Assembly: GCA_022264855.1 (NCBI GenBank)
Contig: JABYQU010000005.1
Span: forward strand, 434,001-498,000
Direction of reading: 5' to 3'
Length of the DNA stretch: 64,000 nt
From: Lenzites betulinus
Taxonomy: Eukaryota; Basidiomycota; Agaricomycetes; Polyporales; Polyporaceae
In this document: positions 34,901 through 46,833 of the stretch, in pieces
How the letters are laid out: the number at the start of each line of letters is the position of its first letter
Numbering within the stretch: the stretch's first letter is position 1
Notes under the pieces: generated by a model
Databases searched by the model: none
The model's input: the letters and a program-made list of their open reading frames with translations, nothing else
What the model was told of the DNA's origin: nothing
Made by a program: the position numbers and the translations under genes

Positions 34901-37900
34901 CTCGTACTTGGCCTTGAGAGTGCGGACGGCCATGCCGTTGAGCGTCGGCGACGGGCCGATCTCGATGAACCGCTCGAACTTGTACTGCGTGAAGAGGATG
35001 TCCTGGGTCTCGATCCAGCGCACGGGGGAGGCAAACTGGTAGGCAAGGAGCTCGACGAGGATGATGTATGCGAGCTTCTGGCGCTGGTCAGCCGCGTCCC
35101 AGTTGTCCTGGTCCCACCGGCGGAGAACCTTGTCGAGGCGAGGCGACAGCGTCTGGTCGTAGATGAGCTGGGCGTATTCCTTGGACACATCGAAGGGCTT
35201 CGCGACGAGGTTAGGCACGTATTTGCCGACGAGGGTGTCGGGGTTCAGGTGCGCGGGGTTGATCTTCTTCGAAAGATCTATCGAAGTCGTCAGTACATGA
35301 TTCCGCTAACAATGAAACTGAGGCACTCACAAGCACGGAAAGGCATGACACCGGCCCAAAGGTAGCGGGAGTGGAAGGGGACATCGATACCAGGCAGCGG
35401 GATGGTGGCGAAGCCACGCTCGAGCTTGATGTAGCCTTCCTTCGCCTGCTGCTCCTTGGCCTTGTCGTACGAGGAGACGACGATGTCGCCGAGCATCTCC
35501 TTAACTTGGTCGACAGTGAATTGCTCGGTTAACTGAAAGAGACGTGAGTACGACATCTCTTATAAGTCACGTCGTAAACTTGCCTTCGCGATGTCGATCT
35601 TCTGGACCTTCATGTAGTTGAGGACGTTCGTCATGGTCTGGAGGGCGACGAGCTCTCCGGCGCAGACGTATTGTTGCCCCTGTACATATTGTCAGCGCCC
35701 GCTGCTTCAAAGATGTAATAAGTTACTCACCTCAACGTTGAAGTTGACGATCTCGAGGAGGCAGCCGGTCTTCTGCGCGATGCTCTCAACAACCTCGCGG
35801 AGCGCCGCATCGTTGAAGGTCTTCGAGATACGGCTCGGGTTGACCGCGCACATCGCGTAGTTCGAGCGGTTCTGCGAATCGCGCTCGACAGCGCGCTGCA
35901 TGGTAATACCACGGTAGAACACAACATCGACGAGCGACGAGATCGCGAGCACGCCCGCAATGGACGCCAGCGCGGAGTACTCGCCGAGCGAGTGACCCGC
36001 GAAGGCCGACTCCTTCTGCACGAGGCCCTTGGAGCGCATGTCCTCGAACGCGGCGCGCTCGGTGACGACCAAAGCGATCTGCGCAAATTGCGTCGCGAAG
36101 AGGAGACCGTTCGGGTGGCTGAAGGTGTAGCGCTGCGTGCGCACGTTGATGTCGCCGAAGAGCGGGAGAGTCTTGACGTTGCCGTCCTTGTCCATCGTGT
36201 CGTATGTCATGTCCATGTACCGCTGGCGGATGGCCTGACCCTTGATACCACCGAAGTGGATGGTCTTCTCCTTCGGGTTGTCCTTGACGATCTCGACGAT
36301 CGAGAAGCCGTAGACGGCCGTGAGATGGGCATCGGCGGCGTCCCAGACGGAGCGAGCGGCGGGCGAGGAGGCGTAGAGGCCCATGCCCATTCCGGGCTCC
36401 TGGGAGCCCTGGCCGGTGAAAACGTAGACAGTGGTGGGCTGGGCAACCTCGGCAGTACCCGCAAGGACCTTCTCGCCGCGGTTATTGGTCGTTTCGACAT
36501 TGATGACGAAGTTTCCGTCGCGCATGCCTACGTGCTTGATCTTGACTTCAAGCTCGTCGCCAGGGAGAACCATGCCAAGGAACGTCACGTCGTAGCTGTA
36601 AAGAGCACGTTAGTCAATGCTATAAATTGGTTTCATTGGGCGCGACGTACGCAACAACGCGCTCGGGCTTGCCCTCAGCGACCACGGTCTCGACAAAGCG
36701 GCGCGTCGCCGCGCTAGACCACATGCCGTGCGCAATGGTGTTCGGGAGGGACGCGTAGTCCGCGAAGTACGGGTTGACGTGAATGGGATTGAAGTCCCCG
36801 GAAACCTTCGAGTACGCCTCGTTCGTAGCGGGCGCGATGTACTTCGTGCTCGCGTTGACGGACATCGTGTAACCCTCGTTCGAAAGGGGGCTGACAAGTC
36901 CCTGGGGCTTGCCGTGGCGCTCGAGGTAGGCGACGACGGGGTTCCCGCGCGAGTCGTCCTGGAAGAAGTCGATAGTGCCGACCTGGACGAGACGCTTGAT
37001 CTGGTCGCGAACGAACACCTCGCCTGAGACGTTGACGGTCTTGTAGCACGTCTTGTTGCGGTAGGTGACCTCCGAGCGGACGCGGAAGATGAGCGCGGTG
37101 CCGGCCTGGAGCGGCTTGGTCTCGTCGTCCCACTCGAACCACTCCTTGGACTGCAGCACGCCGACCGCGGCGTCCGTCTCGAGCTCGACGAGGTAGTCGG
37201 GCTCCTCGAGGAGCTCGAAGGTGTTCTTGTAGTCCGTGAAGCGGCCGCGGTACAGGAACGCCGAGAGGACCTCGACGATGGGCACGCCGTCGCGCGAGAT
37301 GGTCGCCTTGACCTTCACGGTCTTGCCGGCATCGCTGTTCACGACGCCAACGAGATGCGCCTCAGATGTGCAGACGTCGCCAGCCCTGAAAGGCCGCGCG
37401 CCGTTAAGGAGACGGAAACCGTTCGAGAGGTGGACGAGCTTGAGGATGTCGCCGTCGATGGCAGTGGGGAAGACACCCGTGATGACCGACTGCAAATATT
37501 CGTCAGTATTGAGCAAAACCGAGAGGATCATCTATTACATACCTCCCAGCCGACAACGATGCCGAAGTCCATCGGGGCCAGCGGCGCTTCGTTCCGTACG
37601 GACTGGAACGCCTCACCCTGGTTACCGATGACCGCGCAGAACGCGTCGACCATATCTTCGTCGATCGTGACCTGCGGGCCAACGAACTTGTCGCGCAGGC
37701 CAAGGTCGCGGTAGGGCAGGTCCCCGAACCACGCCTTCCAGTAGAAGACCTTGATGCGCCTGTTGCGGCCTTCCGCGATCTCCTGGATTGGCGCGAAGCC
37801 CATGGACGGCTTGTAGTGGAACAGAAGCTCGAGAGGGACAGAGCTGCCCTTGCGGTCCTCGAAGATGGTGACGGTGATGATCGAGGTCGCAGCGTCGAAG

Positions 37901-40900
37901 GTCACGTCGACAGCCTTGAACTCGGGGGTGTGTTTGCCGCCCAAACGCGCAGCGCCATACACGGAGAGTCCCTTGGGGCGGGAGCCGGCCTTCTCAACGA
38001 CAACGATCTGGCCACGGCGGGGCGCGAAGAGGCGGCGCATGTGGTTGTCGACGTACGCGGTCCCCTGCACAATGGTGGTGGACGTGAGCAGAGCGCGGGC
38101 CCAGGACAGCTCAGGACCGGCGATGGTCTCAAGCCAGGCGGAGGTCTCGGGGAGGGTCTGGCCAACCTCGTACACCGAGTGGTTGTCGGTGATGGTAGGG
38201 GCGATGACGGGGGGAACAACGCGCGGCACAGGAGCGAGGTACTCGACCGTGGGGATCTTGGACTCGTCGCCGTCGTAGAGGCGGGCGATGAGCTTCTGCA
38301 CGAGGGCAGACGTGATGTTGCCCAGCATGTCCTTGATGGGCTCGTCCTTGACCTTAGAGTGCTTGACGGCAACAGGCCCTTGGAGAATGCAGACACGCTG
38401 AGGGTCCTGGTCGAATACAGCATCGATGTCCTCCGCAGCCCAGAGGGAGTCCTAAAGATGTTGTTAGCGTCCCGAACACTCGTCAAACTATGCACACGTC
38501 ACAACGTACCTTCTTAAACCAGACTTCAATGTTAGCATCAAGAATGGGGATGAACGGCGCGGGCTTCTGGCCAGGGCGCTGCGAGATCGCGAGGAAGTAA
38601 GCCTTATCCTCGGACGCGATGAGCTGCTCGGTCCCAGCAGGGTACTTCTTGAAGAACGCCTCGACGAACGCGTCAGGCTTGTCGAGCGAAGTGTACGACT
38701 GGAGGAGGGACGGCTTGAGGCCGCCGTTGACGCCAGCGAAACGCTCCTCGACGCGACGCAGCCAGTCACCAGTGAGGTTGCGGAGGGAGATGTCGATCCA
38801 GCGCTGCTGATGCGCGACGTACATCAGGCGCACCATGCGCAGGACGACCTCCTCGTACGTCATGTCCGCGATGTCCTCGACGACGCTGCCGTCCTTCTTC
38901 CACCCGAACCACGGCTTCGCAAAGTCCTTGTTCAGCTTCGCGATGACCTCCGCGCGGCGCTCCGAGAGCCAGTCCGCGCGCTTCTCCTTCGGCAGCTTGA
39001 AGACGGTGTCGTCGAACTCCTTCCAGAGCTTGACGGCGCGCGTCGCGATCTTGTGGATGGGCTCGCCGAGCTCCGAGCGCACGGTGAGGATGCCGCCGGT
39101 CTCCTTCGCGTAGGTGCCTTCCCACTTTGAGTCGTCGACACCGGCAGCGGCGACGATGAGGTCCTTGACGGACGAGCTCGTGTGGGCCTCCTTCGCGACC
39201 ATGACGCGGCTCGCGAAGAGGAACCCGTCGAAGGGCATGGGCTGGGCGCCGAAGTTTTCGACGGACCAGTCACCAGTCAGGTAGGGCCAGACATCGTCAG
39301 CACCGCCGAAGCCAGAGCCACCGACGAGGAAGAGGTTCGAGTGCTGGCGGATCGCACCGTAGGACGCGAGAATAGGCTGATGGAAGTCCTCGCAGGAGTG
39401 GTGACCTCCCGCGCGACCGCCAGTCCACTGCATGATAATGGGGAAGTCGGGGTTCGCCGCCGCGATGTTGACAACTTGACGGATGCCGTCGACCGATCCG
39501 GGCTTGAACGAGACGTGCTTGATGCCGGATGCGCGGAGCGCGTCGATGATCTCAGCAGCCTTCTCCGTGCTGGGGATACCAGCCGCAACGCAGAAGCCCT
39601 CAATGGGGAGGCCCTCGCGGCGCATCTCCTGCCACAGAGGGAACTGGAAGCCGAACTGACGCTGGTTGATGTAGAGGGCGTTGAGCGTGATACCGACGCC
39701 GGCGGGGATCTTGCTCTGGATCTCCGCGACCTTCGCGCGGAGGGCAGTAGCGTTGTAGTGTCCACCACCCGCGAGCTCGACGTGGTAACCCGCGTCGAGC
39801 ACCGCGCTAACGAACCCAGCCTGAACGGTAGTGGGCGTCATACCAGCGACCATGATCGGGGGCTTGCCGAGAAGACGTGAGAAGGGGGTGTCAATCTGGA
39901 TGGTGCCGTCGCTGTAATCTTTTTTGAGTATAAGCTCGTGGAAGAGAGAAAGCATAGCATACCTGGTCTTCACAAGACGCGGGGAGAATTTCTTCGCCCA
40001 CCACTGCTCGGTCTTGATGTTCTGAGCGTCAAAGAGCTCGGCCGGGCCCTTTGACTTGTCACCAGCGATGACGACGCGCACACCGCGACCCTCCAGGTTG
40101 CGCGAAGTGAGGGGACCGATACCACTGAGGCCACCGGGGCCGAAGTCGACTGCGTGTGTTGCGGTTTCGGGGAAGTTGGTCGCCTTCGCCCAGTGGATGG
40201 GGAGAGTGAAGATTTGGTCGCAAAGTGCCTGGGTGAGGGAACCCTCGGCGGTGCGAAGGTCAGAGCCTAGTGAAAGTGAATGAGCCACATAATAATGCAT
40301 GTAGTATCAAAACACTTACCGGTCTCAGTGTGGAACACGGGGATGCTGAGATCCTCCTTGGTCCACAACTCGCCACCTCCGAGGTCGTCGATCACGTCCG
40401 AGGCAACGTCTTCGAGGTACTTGCTATGGTAGGGGACACCGACCACCAGGAAGCGCACGGAGAACACTGCCTTCCGCTGCGAGAACGGGATCTTGCTTTG
40501 GTCAAGCCCGCTTGACGCACGGACTTTCCGGAGGTGGACAACGAGACCGTACAGCGCGCGCGGCGGGCCGGTGACGACAAGCGCCTTAGGGCCGTTGTAG
40601 AGCGAGACGCCGACCTTGGAGTTGTCGGGAAGATGCTTGTTCGTCTTCTCGATGTGCGCTTCGAGCTCCTTGAGGGGAAGACCGGTAACGGACAGCATGG
40701 GGGTGGGAGCGCCCTCGCCGCCCTCGATAGAGTCGTGAATGATGCTCGGCTCGAGCGCGAGCACGGGGAAGGCTTGCTGCCCACGGAGACCAGAGAAGAA
40801 CAGCCACCGGATGGCCTTGCGCACATTCGCAAAGAACTCCTCGAACGTCTTCGACGCGGCAATGCACAGCGCCGAGACGAGACCCTGAGAGTGGCCAGTT

Positions 40901-42051
40901 GCTCCCTGGAGACGCGAGAGGACGTCCCCGGGAGCGAAGTTGGACGCGCGACATACAATCAAGTACTGCGTGAGTTGGGTGAGGCCGATGAGGGGGAAAG
41001 AGATGGGGATGGATGCAAGGTATGCGACAGGAGGGCGTGGTGATGCGCCTGAGAGCCACGAAACCACGTCAAGGCCGTGGGTGTAGTAGGTCTCCTCATC
41101 AGCGTTCTCGACCAGTTTAATCAAGACTTCCTGGGTGACAGAGGTGAGGAACGCAGAGACGAAGGGCGTGTATGTGTCATAGAGGGTCTGGAGCTCGTCG
41201 AAGTAGACCTCGTTGGTGCCCTGGCCACCGAAGAGCGCGTAAACAGATGCATCGCCGCGGCTCGCTGCCGAGAGGAGAGCACCTGCGGGTGCGCGAGGGA
41301 TATCAGAGACTTGCTTTGCCTCGAGTGCAGCGACGGCCGCGAAATAGGACGCGAGGACGGTCTTGCGAACGTCGGTGTCGAAGCCCGCAGAAATTACGTG
41401 GATGTCCTGGGAGGACAGGTAGGACGTGGTAAAGTACTTGAGTGATTTGAGCAGGATGGAGGTGCGCGCGGCCCCCGACTGCGCGTCCTCATCCAGTTTC
41501 TCCGCTACGAAGCGTAGGAAGCGGGCGAACAGCTCTACGGTCGCCTCGGTTGCGTTTTCAAGCTCTGCGGTAGTCTCTATGGCATCGTCGGTGGTTTGAA
41601 CGTGAGTGAAGTCGTCTCTAAGCACTTCCGCAGCCGTCCACTCATCCGCGTCAGTGGAGACGGGGATGGAGATCTACGGGTGACAATCAGGTTAGCACAG
41701 GAATACGGTAAACGCAATGGCGATAGAAGATGATACGAGGTGGTTGTGCCTGCACATCAGGAATAGCGCGACATCGGTGTCCGGCCGCGCAGAACAACTG
41801 CGTCCGATGAAGCCGGGGTTCGCTGCGACGCGTGATGGACAGACGTGCGACGCGCCTGCAGTTTTTTGCGCACCGGAGACGCGTCTGCCCACACCCGCCA
41901 ATCTTTCCTGTCGAACCATCCCTCTTGCTTGCGCGTCCCGCGCCATGCAGGGCTGACAGGCTGAAGAGAGACTCACTCTAATTTGGCCAGACTGGATCTG
42001 GATGGGACGGGAGACAATGGCCTGGCGGGAGGGGGTGGAAGAAGCAGACAT
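28926..42051 (-). CDS. FAS: Single-chain fungal fatty acid synthase (fused beta-alpha, 3923 aa)
   Basis: Twenty-two exons: 42051-41977, 41673-40320, 40266-39963, 39911-38510, 38451-37543, 37489-36651, 36595-35731, 35679-35584, 35532-35331, 35277-33646, 33595-32533, 32478-31772, 31722-31212, 31162-31082, 31028-30818, 30765-30659, 30606-30192, 30136-29949, 29897-29810, 29757-29379, 29324-29020, 28964-28926. Phase closes throughout. Domain order: acetyltransferase (GATGHSQGL, Ser287); FMN enoyl reductase ([12 protein letters not shown] on); dehydratase ([13 protein letters not shown]); malonyl/palmitoyl transferase (AGHSLGEY, Ser1830); beta-to-alpha join near residue 2030; one ACP (GGKSTMQNE, Ser2250) behind an Ala/Pro linker; ketoreductase (TGVGKGSIG near 2728); ketosynthase (Cys3347, His3584, His3625); and phosphopantetheine transferase at the C-terminus (from about 3790). 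It makes C16/C18 acyl-CoA in the cytosol. Yeast splits this into Fas1 and Fas2; here no stop, intron-borne break or second promoter separates the halves. Exon 8 ends at a GC donor. Confidence 0.96.
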
Positions 42052-43017
42052 GATCGTCGTCGGGGGGAGGGTCGACGAGGAGGCACGACCAAATCTAGGG
42101 GATGGTGAGGGGAGGACGGGCGGGGCGGCGGACTTGTTTTATACGACGTTCCCCAAACGCCCCCCACCCACAGCACCCCAACGAATCCCCGGCGCCAACC
42201 CGACATCGTCCTTCCTCAAATTTCTCAGTATGGCAATTCTGCCATCGCTTCCGCCCCCTCGGCGCCGTCCAGATTGGCGCCCGCTCGATCCCATTAGACA
42301 TTCCGCCTTTCCGTGCCCTCCCAGCCACAAATGCTCGACGTCCTCCACGCATCCTCTCCAGCCTCCTCGCCCTCCCCGGGCTCTGCTTGCCATACTGCTC
42401 GCTGAACAAATGCATCGATGACGAGAACACACTCGAGATGGCCTATCTGCACACACGTTTGCTGCGTGCCCTCGCTTCAGCACCAGGCCGTGTCCTCATG
42501 TCAGACTCGGGATGCGCACAATCTCGCGACTTTCCCCTCAGAAGTGATCGAACTACGGGCTCGTGCAGGCACCCCACGGCACGGGCACGTCCTCGCCGAC
42601 CCAGCTGATGCAGCCACCACCTGCGTATTCTCGGTCGACCTTATACATCGCGCTGCCTCGGACCATTTCTGCAGCGGGCGCGCGAGGAGAAATACACGTC
42701 TGACCATGGCACAGCGCGTTGGACAAGGTTGGACACGCAGATTGACGCGGAGATCTGCCAAAACCATCGCTCTTGGCAACAATAGCGCAACACTCCTTCG
42801 GTGTATTACTGATCGTCACGCGTTCGTTGGGCCTTCCACGTCGCATCGGCTGGATAGTACTACATAAGTAGTGTAGTCGGTCCACGACGTCCTGGGGAGG
42901 CTCGGCTACTATGTGTCATCTTCAGCCACATTGCTCAACAACGCGTCGGCCCGAGAGCTGTCTGCATTGGGGAGCACAGCACGCATCTACCGAGTGAAGT
43001 AACCACGCAAGATTTGA
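42052..43017. other. Fatty acid synthase promoter side; otherwise no gene seen
   Basis: Immediately upstream of the minus-strand fatty acid synthase. A TATA element is at 42137-42143. Overlapping open frames at 42418-42867 (plus) and 42553-42885 (minus) lack domains and splice support. The part beyond 42900 is nondescript. Confidence 0.5.
42137..42143 (-). promoter_or_regulatory. TATA box of the fatty acid synthase gene
   Basis: Minus-strand TATAAAA, an exact consensus, 86-92 nt upstream of the start codon at 42051 in GC-rich surroundings. Confidence 0.6.
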
Positions 43018-43437
43018 TCAAAAAGTTCTCGAGTTTACGCCGACGGGAGCCGATGGGTCAGAGACTCGTCTCGCATCGAGGAATATTGCCGGCAGTAAGT
43101 ACCGTTGGTTAATATTCCCAGGAAACGCAAATCCTCGCTGGCTACGCAAACGCCACATCTTCCTCATGAAACGCACCACCCTTGTGAATTGGCGATAGCT
43201 GTCACGACGTGCCTCCCTTATATCAAGTCTGCGAGTAGCCAGGCTAGCTGCGTGCGGGCGTAGACTCCTGCGGAAAATCAGGCCATGTCAATCTGCCCAC
43301 CCACCTTCCTGGCATTGTCGATAGATACCCGTACCGTCCCCTTCGCACGTGCAAGTCTTCAACAGGTTCTGGTGTAGGAAGGGCAAAGGAAGGATCACAT
43401 ACGGCTTCGCGAAGTGATGGATGCGTGTTCAAGTACT
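43018..43437 (-). pseudogene. Possible small or decayed gene of unknown function
   Basis: On the minus strand a frame runs from 43437 to 43305, then resumes in a different frame from 43267 to a TGA at 43020-43018. The break is bridged by a sequence with donor GTGGGT and acceptor TTTTCCGCAG, but it is only 37 nt, shorter than the other introns here. The joined translation is protein-like: NTHPSLREAVCDPSFALPTP, PVEDLHVRRGRYGYLSTMPG, then a basic part with FTRVVRFMRKMWRLRSQRG. No start codon is available in the upstream part; an acceptor-like CAACATAG just before 43437 suggests a missing first exon, and the region beyond is a TAAGT-rich tract. Family not recognised. It may be a fragment, a short orphan gene, or chance. 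Confidence 0.3.
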
Positions 43438-43451
43438 CTATGTTGCAGATG

Positions 43452-43503
43452 ACTATAAGTAAGTAAGTGATGAGTAGTGGATACTATAAGTATAAGTAGT
43501 GAG
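43452..43503. repeat. Degenerate TAAGT/AGTA simple repeat
   Basis: About 50 bases built of imperfect TAAG, TAAGT and AGTAGT units, AT-rich against a GC-rich background, just downstream (on the minus strand upstream) of the possible decayed gene. Confidence 0.6.
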
Positions 43504-43801
43504 TTGTGTTGTGTGCGGGATTACAGCCGCCGCGGTGCGTCCGCGGCGTAGCATCAAACGTAAGATATGCCGAAGCCTCCAATCTGTCCAGCACGCACAC
43601 GTATCAGCGCGCGCACCACTGCCAGACGCAGCGCGCGGCGCGACGACGCCCGCCCTTGCGGCTGCGACCTGGCTCCTGGCTCCCGGCGGCCGCGAGCGTG
43701 CGAGGTCGCAGTCCGCGCGCATATTAAGGTTGCGCCCATGCGATGCAACCCATAGATTGACATTCTCCCCGGGACCGGGGCCAAATGGGCGAGCAGCTCC
43801 A

Positions 43802-45540
43802 TTAGCCATCGTGCGCCCACGTCACCCGATGTCCGTGGTCCGCGTAGCAGAGCTCGTCCGTGCGCCACCCGCGCTCCTCGAGCGCGAGTTTGAACGCCAC
43901 GACGTCCCCCTCGACCCGCGCACGGGTGTCCATCAGCGTCGAGAGCAGCACCGCTTGCGACTCCTCGGCGTGCTCGCTGATGTGCGCAGAGGCCGCCGAG
44001 GGCTCGAGAGCGGCGCGGACCTGCGCAGCGTGCAGAATCGCGCGCAGGATGTCGTCGTTCGCCGCGTCCGGATGGAGAAACACAGCCACGTTGCGGCCGC
44101 GGTCCTGAGGGAAGAGCAGGTACCGGTCGTCCTGCGCAAATCATGATAGCCACCCGTCAGTCCCAACACTGCTTGTTCCCCGTCCACACCAGACCATCAC
44201 GCACCTTGAACACCCCAGCACACACCTGCCACCGCATGCGCTCAAGCTCCATATCGAGGTCGGGCCCGGAACGCAGGACCTCGCCCACGCGCGGCGCGAG
44301 CGTGAGCCACCGGTCGCGCTTGTCCCTGTAGAACTCGCCATAGAGCCCCGTGCAGCGCGCCGCGTCGAGCTCCGCAAGCGAGGGCACCTGCCCCCCCTCG
44401 CTGACGTACGCGTCCGCGAGGCGGCTCGCGCGCGGGAGCGTGAGCAGCTCGAAGCGCGCCACGCGCATCATGTACGCGGTCATCACGAGGTGCACGGGCA
44501 CCGCGACGGCGAAGATCGCGTAGAGGTACGCGGCGGTGTGCGAGACGGTGAGCAGCGAGATCCCGGACGCGTACCCCGCGAGCTGCGCGATCGAGGCCTG
44601 GGACTCGTCTTTCGCCGCGACGTCGCCTGTGTTGCTCTGCTGCGAGAAGTAGCGCACGAACTTGATGTGCGTGGTGTACCAGATCTGTCGAGCGGACGTG
44701 TAAGGGAGGTGCGGTGGTCTAGGGTCGAACCCGGCTTACCGCGGCCCCGACGAGCTTGAATATGTTCCCTCCCGCTGATCTCTCGGTTAATTCCACAATA
44801 CACGCTCTTTGCTATCGACACTCACCAGCGCAGATCAAGAAGTTCCCCGGTGACGGGGCAATAAGCAATGTCGCGATCTGCAGCCCGCTTCCCACACACC
44901 CCAGCACCTCTCCAAAGAGCGTGAACGTCTTCGGGTGGCTGTCAAAGTATGGCGAGAAGTGGCGGATGAAGAACAGCTTCGCGACCTCGCCCGCGCCGTC
45001 CTTGATGATCCACTGCACCGCGACCGCGCCAAAAATGCTGCCTTCGGCGGAGACGCCGACCGACGTGAGCAGCGCCTGGTTGCAGAGCACGGACGTGATC
45101 GTCGCGAGCGTTGTTTCGAAGAACTGGAGGACGTGGAAGGAAAAGTACGAGCGATGCACAGAGTGGGGGTAGTTCGTCGGGAGGAACATTTGTCCCACCC
45201 AGGAGCCTATTCGTCCCGTCAGCGAATTCGTGGGTGCAGCGATTTTCCCGCTCTCCGGGTCCACAGCAGCTATGTCGCGCCACTCTTTCCGGACGCCCGC
45301 GGACCCATCCTCTTCTGACCACGAGATATGGCACTCCCTCCCTCCGACGCGCTCTACCGCGAAAGGGAGTGGTTTGTGGTCGTGCACATCATTGGTCGGG
45401 CGAGAGGCTGCCTGGGTAGATTGAAAGCGGAGAGTATGTTGCCGTAAGAGGAGGGTGCTAGGGTAGGGGGATAGTAGTTGCGGGGTGCAGCCTCGGGTGC
45501 GAAGGCGCGGCAGCAGCTGCGTACATAGATGTCTCCGCAT
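43802..45540 (-). CDS. RUS family (DUF647) protein with mitochondrial-type leader
   Basis: Four exons, 45540-44826, 44768-44740, 44684-44205 and 44131-43802, give 517 residues. The first about 45 residues are Arg/Ser/Leu-rich without acids and end near LRFQSTQAA, a typical mitochondrial presequence. The DUF647 core begins MFLPTNYPHSVHRSYFSFHV, followed by TSVLCNQALLTSVGVSAEGS and AVAVQWIIKDGAGEVAKLFF, then hydrophobic helices (GCVGSGLQIATLLIA; HLVMTAYMMRVARFELLTLP). A C-terminal module (LYGEFYRDKRDRWLTLAPRV onward, ending VTWAHDG) matches the trailing region of fungal RUS proteins. Plant RUS1/RUS2 act in UV-B sensing and auxin transport; animal C16orf58 is an uncharacterised homologue; the fungal role is unknown. 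Exon 2 is only 29 nt. Membrane association is inferred from the hydrophobic segments. Start is the first Met after the upstream frame, which otherwise opens with no ATG. Confidence 0.88.
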
Positions 45541-46297
45541 GCTCGAGCTTCTTTCACGGTCGTGTCTATATGACCGGGGCAATTCTAAAACATTACATTC
45601 GCGTAAGTACGGCAAGGGTCTATGTGTGCATGGGCAGTACACATTTTGACGAGACTCACATATGCTCTCTATGATTCCGTCTACCCGTAGCTCTAGAGGG
45701 CGCGGCGAGGTCCGTGTGCATACAGTGTTTCAACAGTTCATGGTTTGAGAGTCCTAGAAGCTAGGTACCCCGAGTCTTGAGATTACAGGATGGAGGTGGC
45801 TTGCAAGACGCACGACGAGAGCGGCGGAAACGCGCATGGATCGGAGCGCTCAAGATCTTCATAGCCACGTGCACTCGCGTTTACCATCGTGACTTTGGTG
45901 AAAGACGCTCTCAAGTTCTGCCACATAGAAAGAAGAAAAACAGAACCCGTCTTGCTCGTAGGTAAAATGCGTATACATGTCGTCGACAGAATTCATAGCG
46001 GCTTTCACGAATGCCGCACATGATTTCTAGTCTACTGCCTCGCTGAAGACTTCAAGTTAAGGTCGTACCATGCCACAGATTATGCGGATGCATGAAAATA
46101 CATATATGCATCATAACGGGTGTCTAAAGACCGTACGACATGCATGTCGAGACACGGGGATCGTCTTGAATCTTCTGTAAGTAGGAACTGAACGAAGTCA
46201 GAGAATACTATCTTAACATATTGGCTGCATTGGATTGGATACCATGTGCCAAGCGCTGAGTACTGTCCTCGTCGGCTGCACACTGTGGATAGGATGG

Positions 46298-46532
46298 ACG
46301 TTGGAAATCAATGTTTCAAACAGTTTCACTTGCAGTGTTGAAAACACTGATTTCAACCGTTCTCGACACTCCATACCGATAACGTTGAGAACATTGATTC
46401 TCATCTGAGGAAACGTTGTAAACATTTCTTTTCCGTGATTTCAATGTTCAGAACACTGAAAAGTGCCAAAAAAACGTTGGCTTTCAATGTTTTACACATT
46501 GATTGTGCCAAAACACTGGAAATCAATGTCTA
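46298..46532. repeat. Palindromic repeat cluster, left copy
   Basis: At least six degenerate copies of a short unit whose core reads AATCAATGTT, AACATTGATT or AACACTGA on either strand, often as a self-complementary pair around a few bases. The unit is spaced irregularly at about 25-50 nt. The cluster is non-coding and AT-rich, unlike its surroundings. A second cluster of the same unit starts 838 bp to the right. Confidence 0.7.
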
Positions 46533-46833
46533 TGCTTTCGGGGTCCTGGAAGCGTGCATTTGCCCTCATCGCAGAAAAGCAGAAAAATGTATTATAATAT
46601 AAACAGTACATGATGTATATACTAACGGAGTCTAGCGACGCAGATGGACAGCAAGACAGCGAGTGCTGGGTGGAGTGGAAGGGCTTACTGCTACTCAGTC
46701 CTGAACGTTGAACATTGTTCCAACGGGTTTGTGAGCGCATATAGCCAGTCATATAGAGTAAGAACGTACCAAGCACATGCATTCGAGCGGGATACAACTC
46801 AAGTCAGTGAAGGAAGTAAAGGAAGTTACTCAC

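Noticed and set aside
35253..35600. Possibility that the fatty acid synthase locus is two genes (beta and alpha)
   Set aside because: The reading frame is continuous through the junction, there is no stop codon or start context, and codon phase closes over the whole 22-exon model.
46640..46690. Plus-strand WVEWKG-like reading that recalls a retrotransposon chromodomain
   Set aside because: Only six residues match, the frame stops soon after, and no integrase or reverse transcriptase is nearby.
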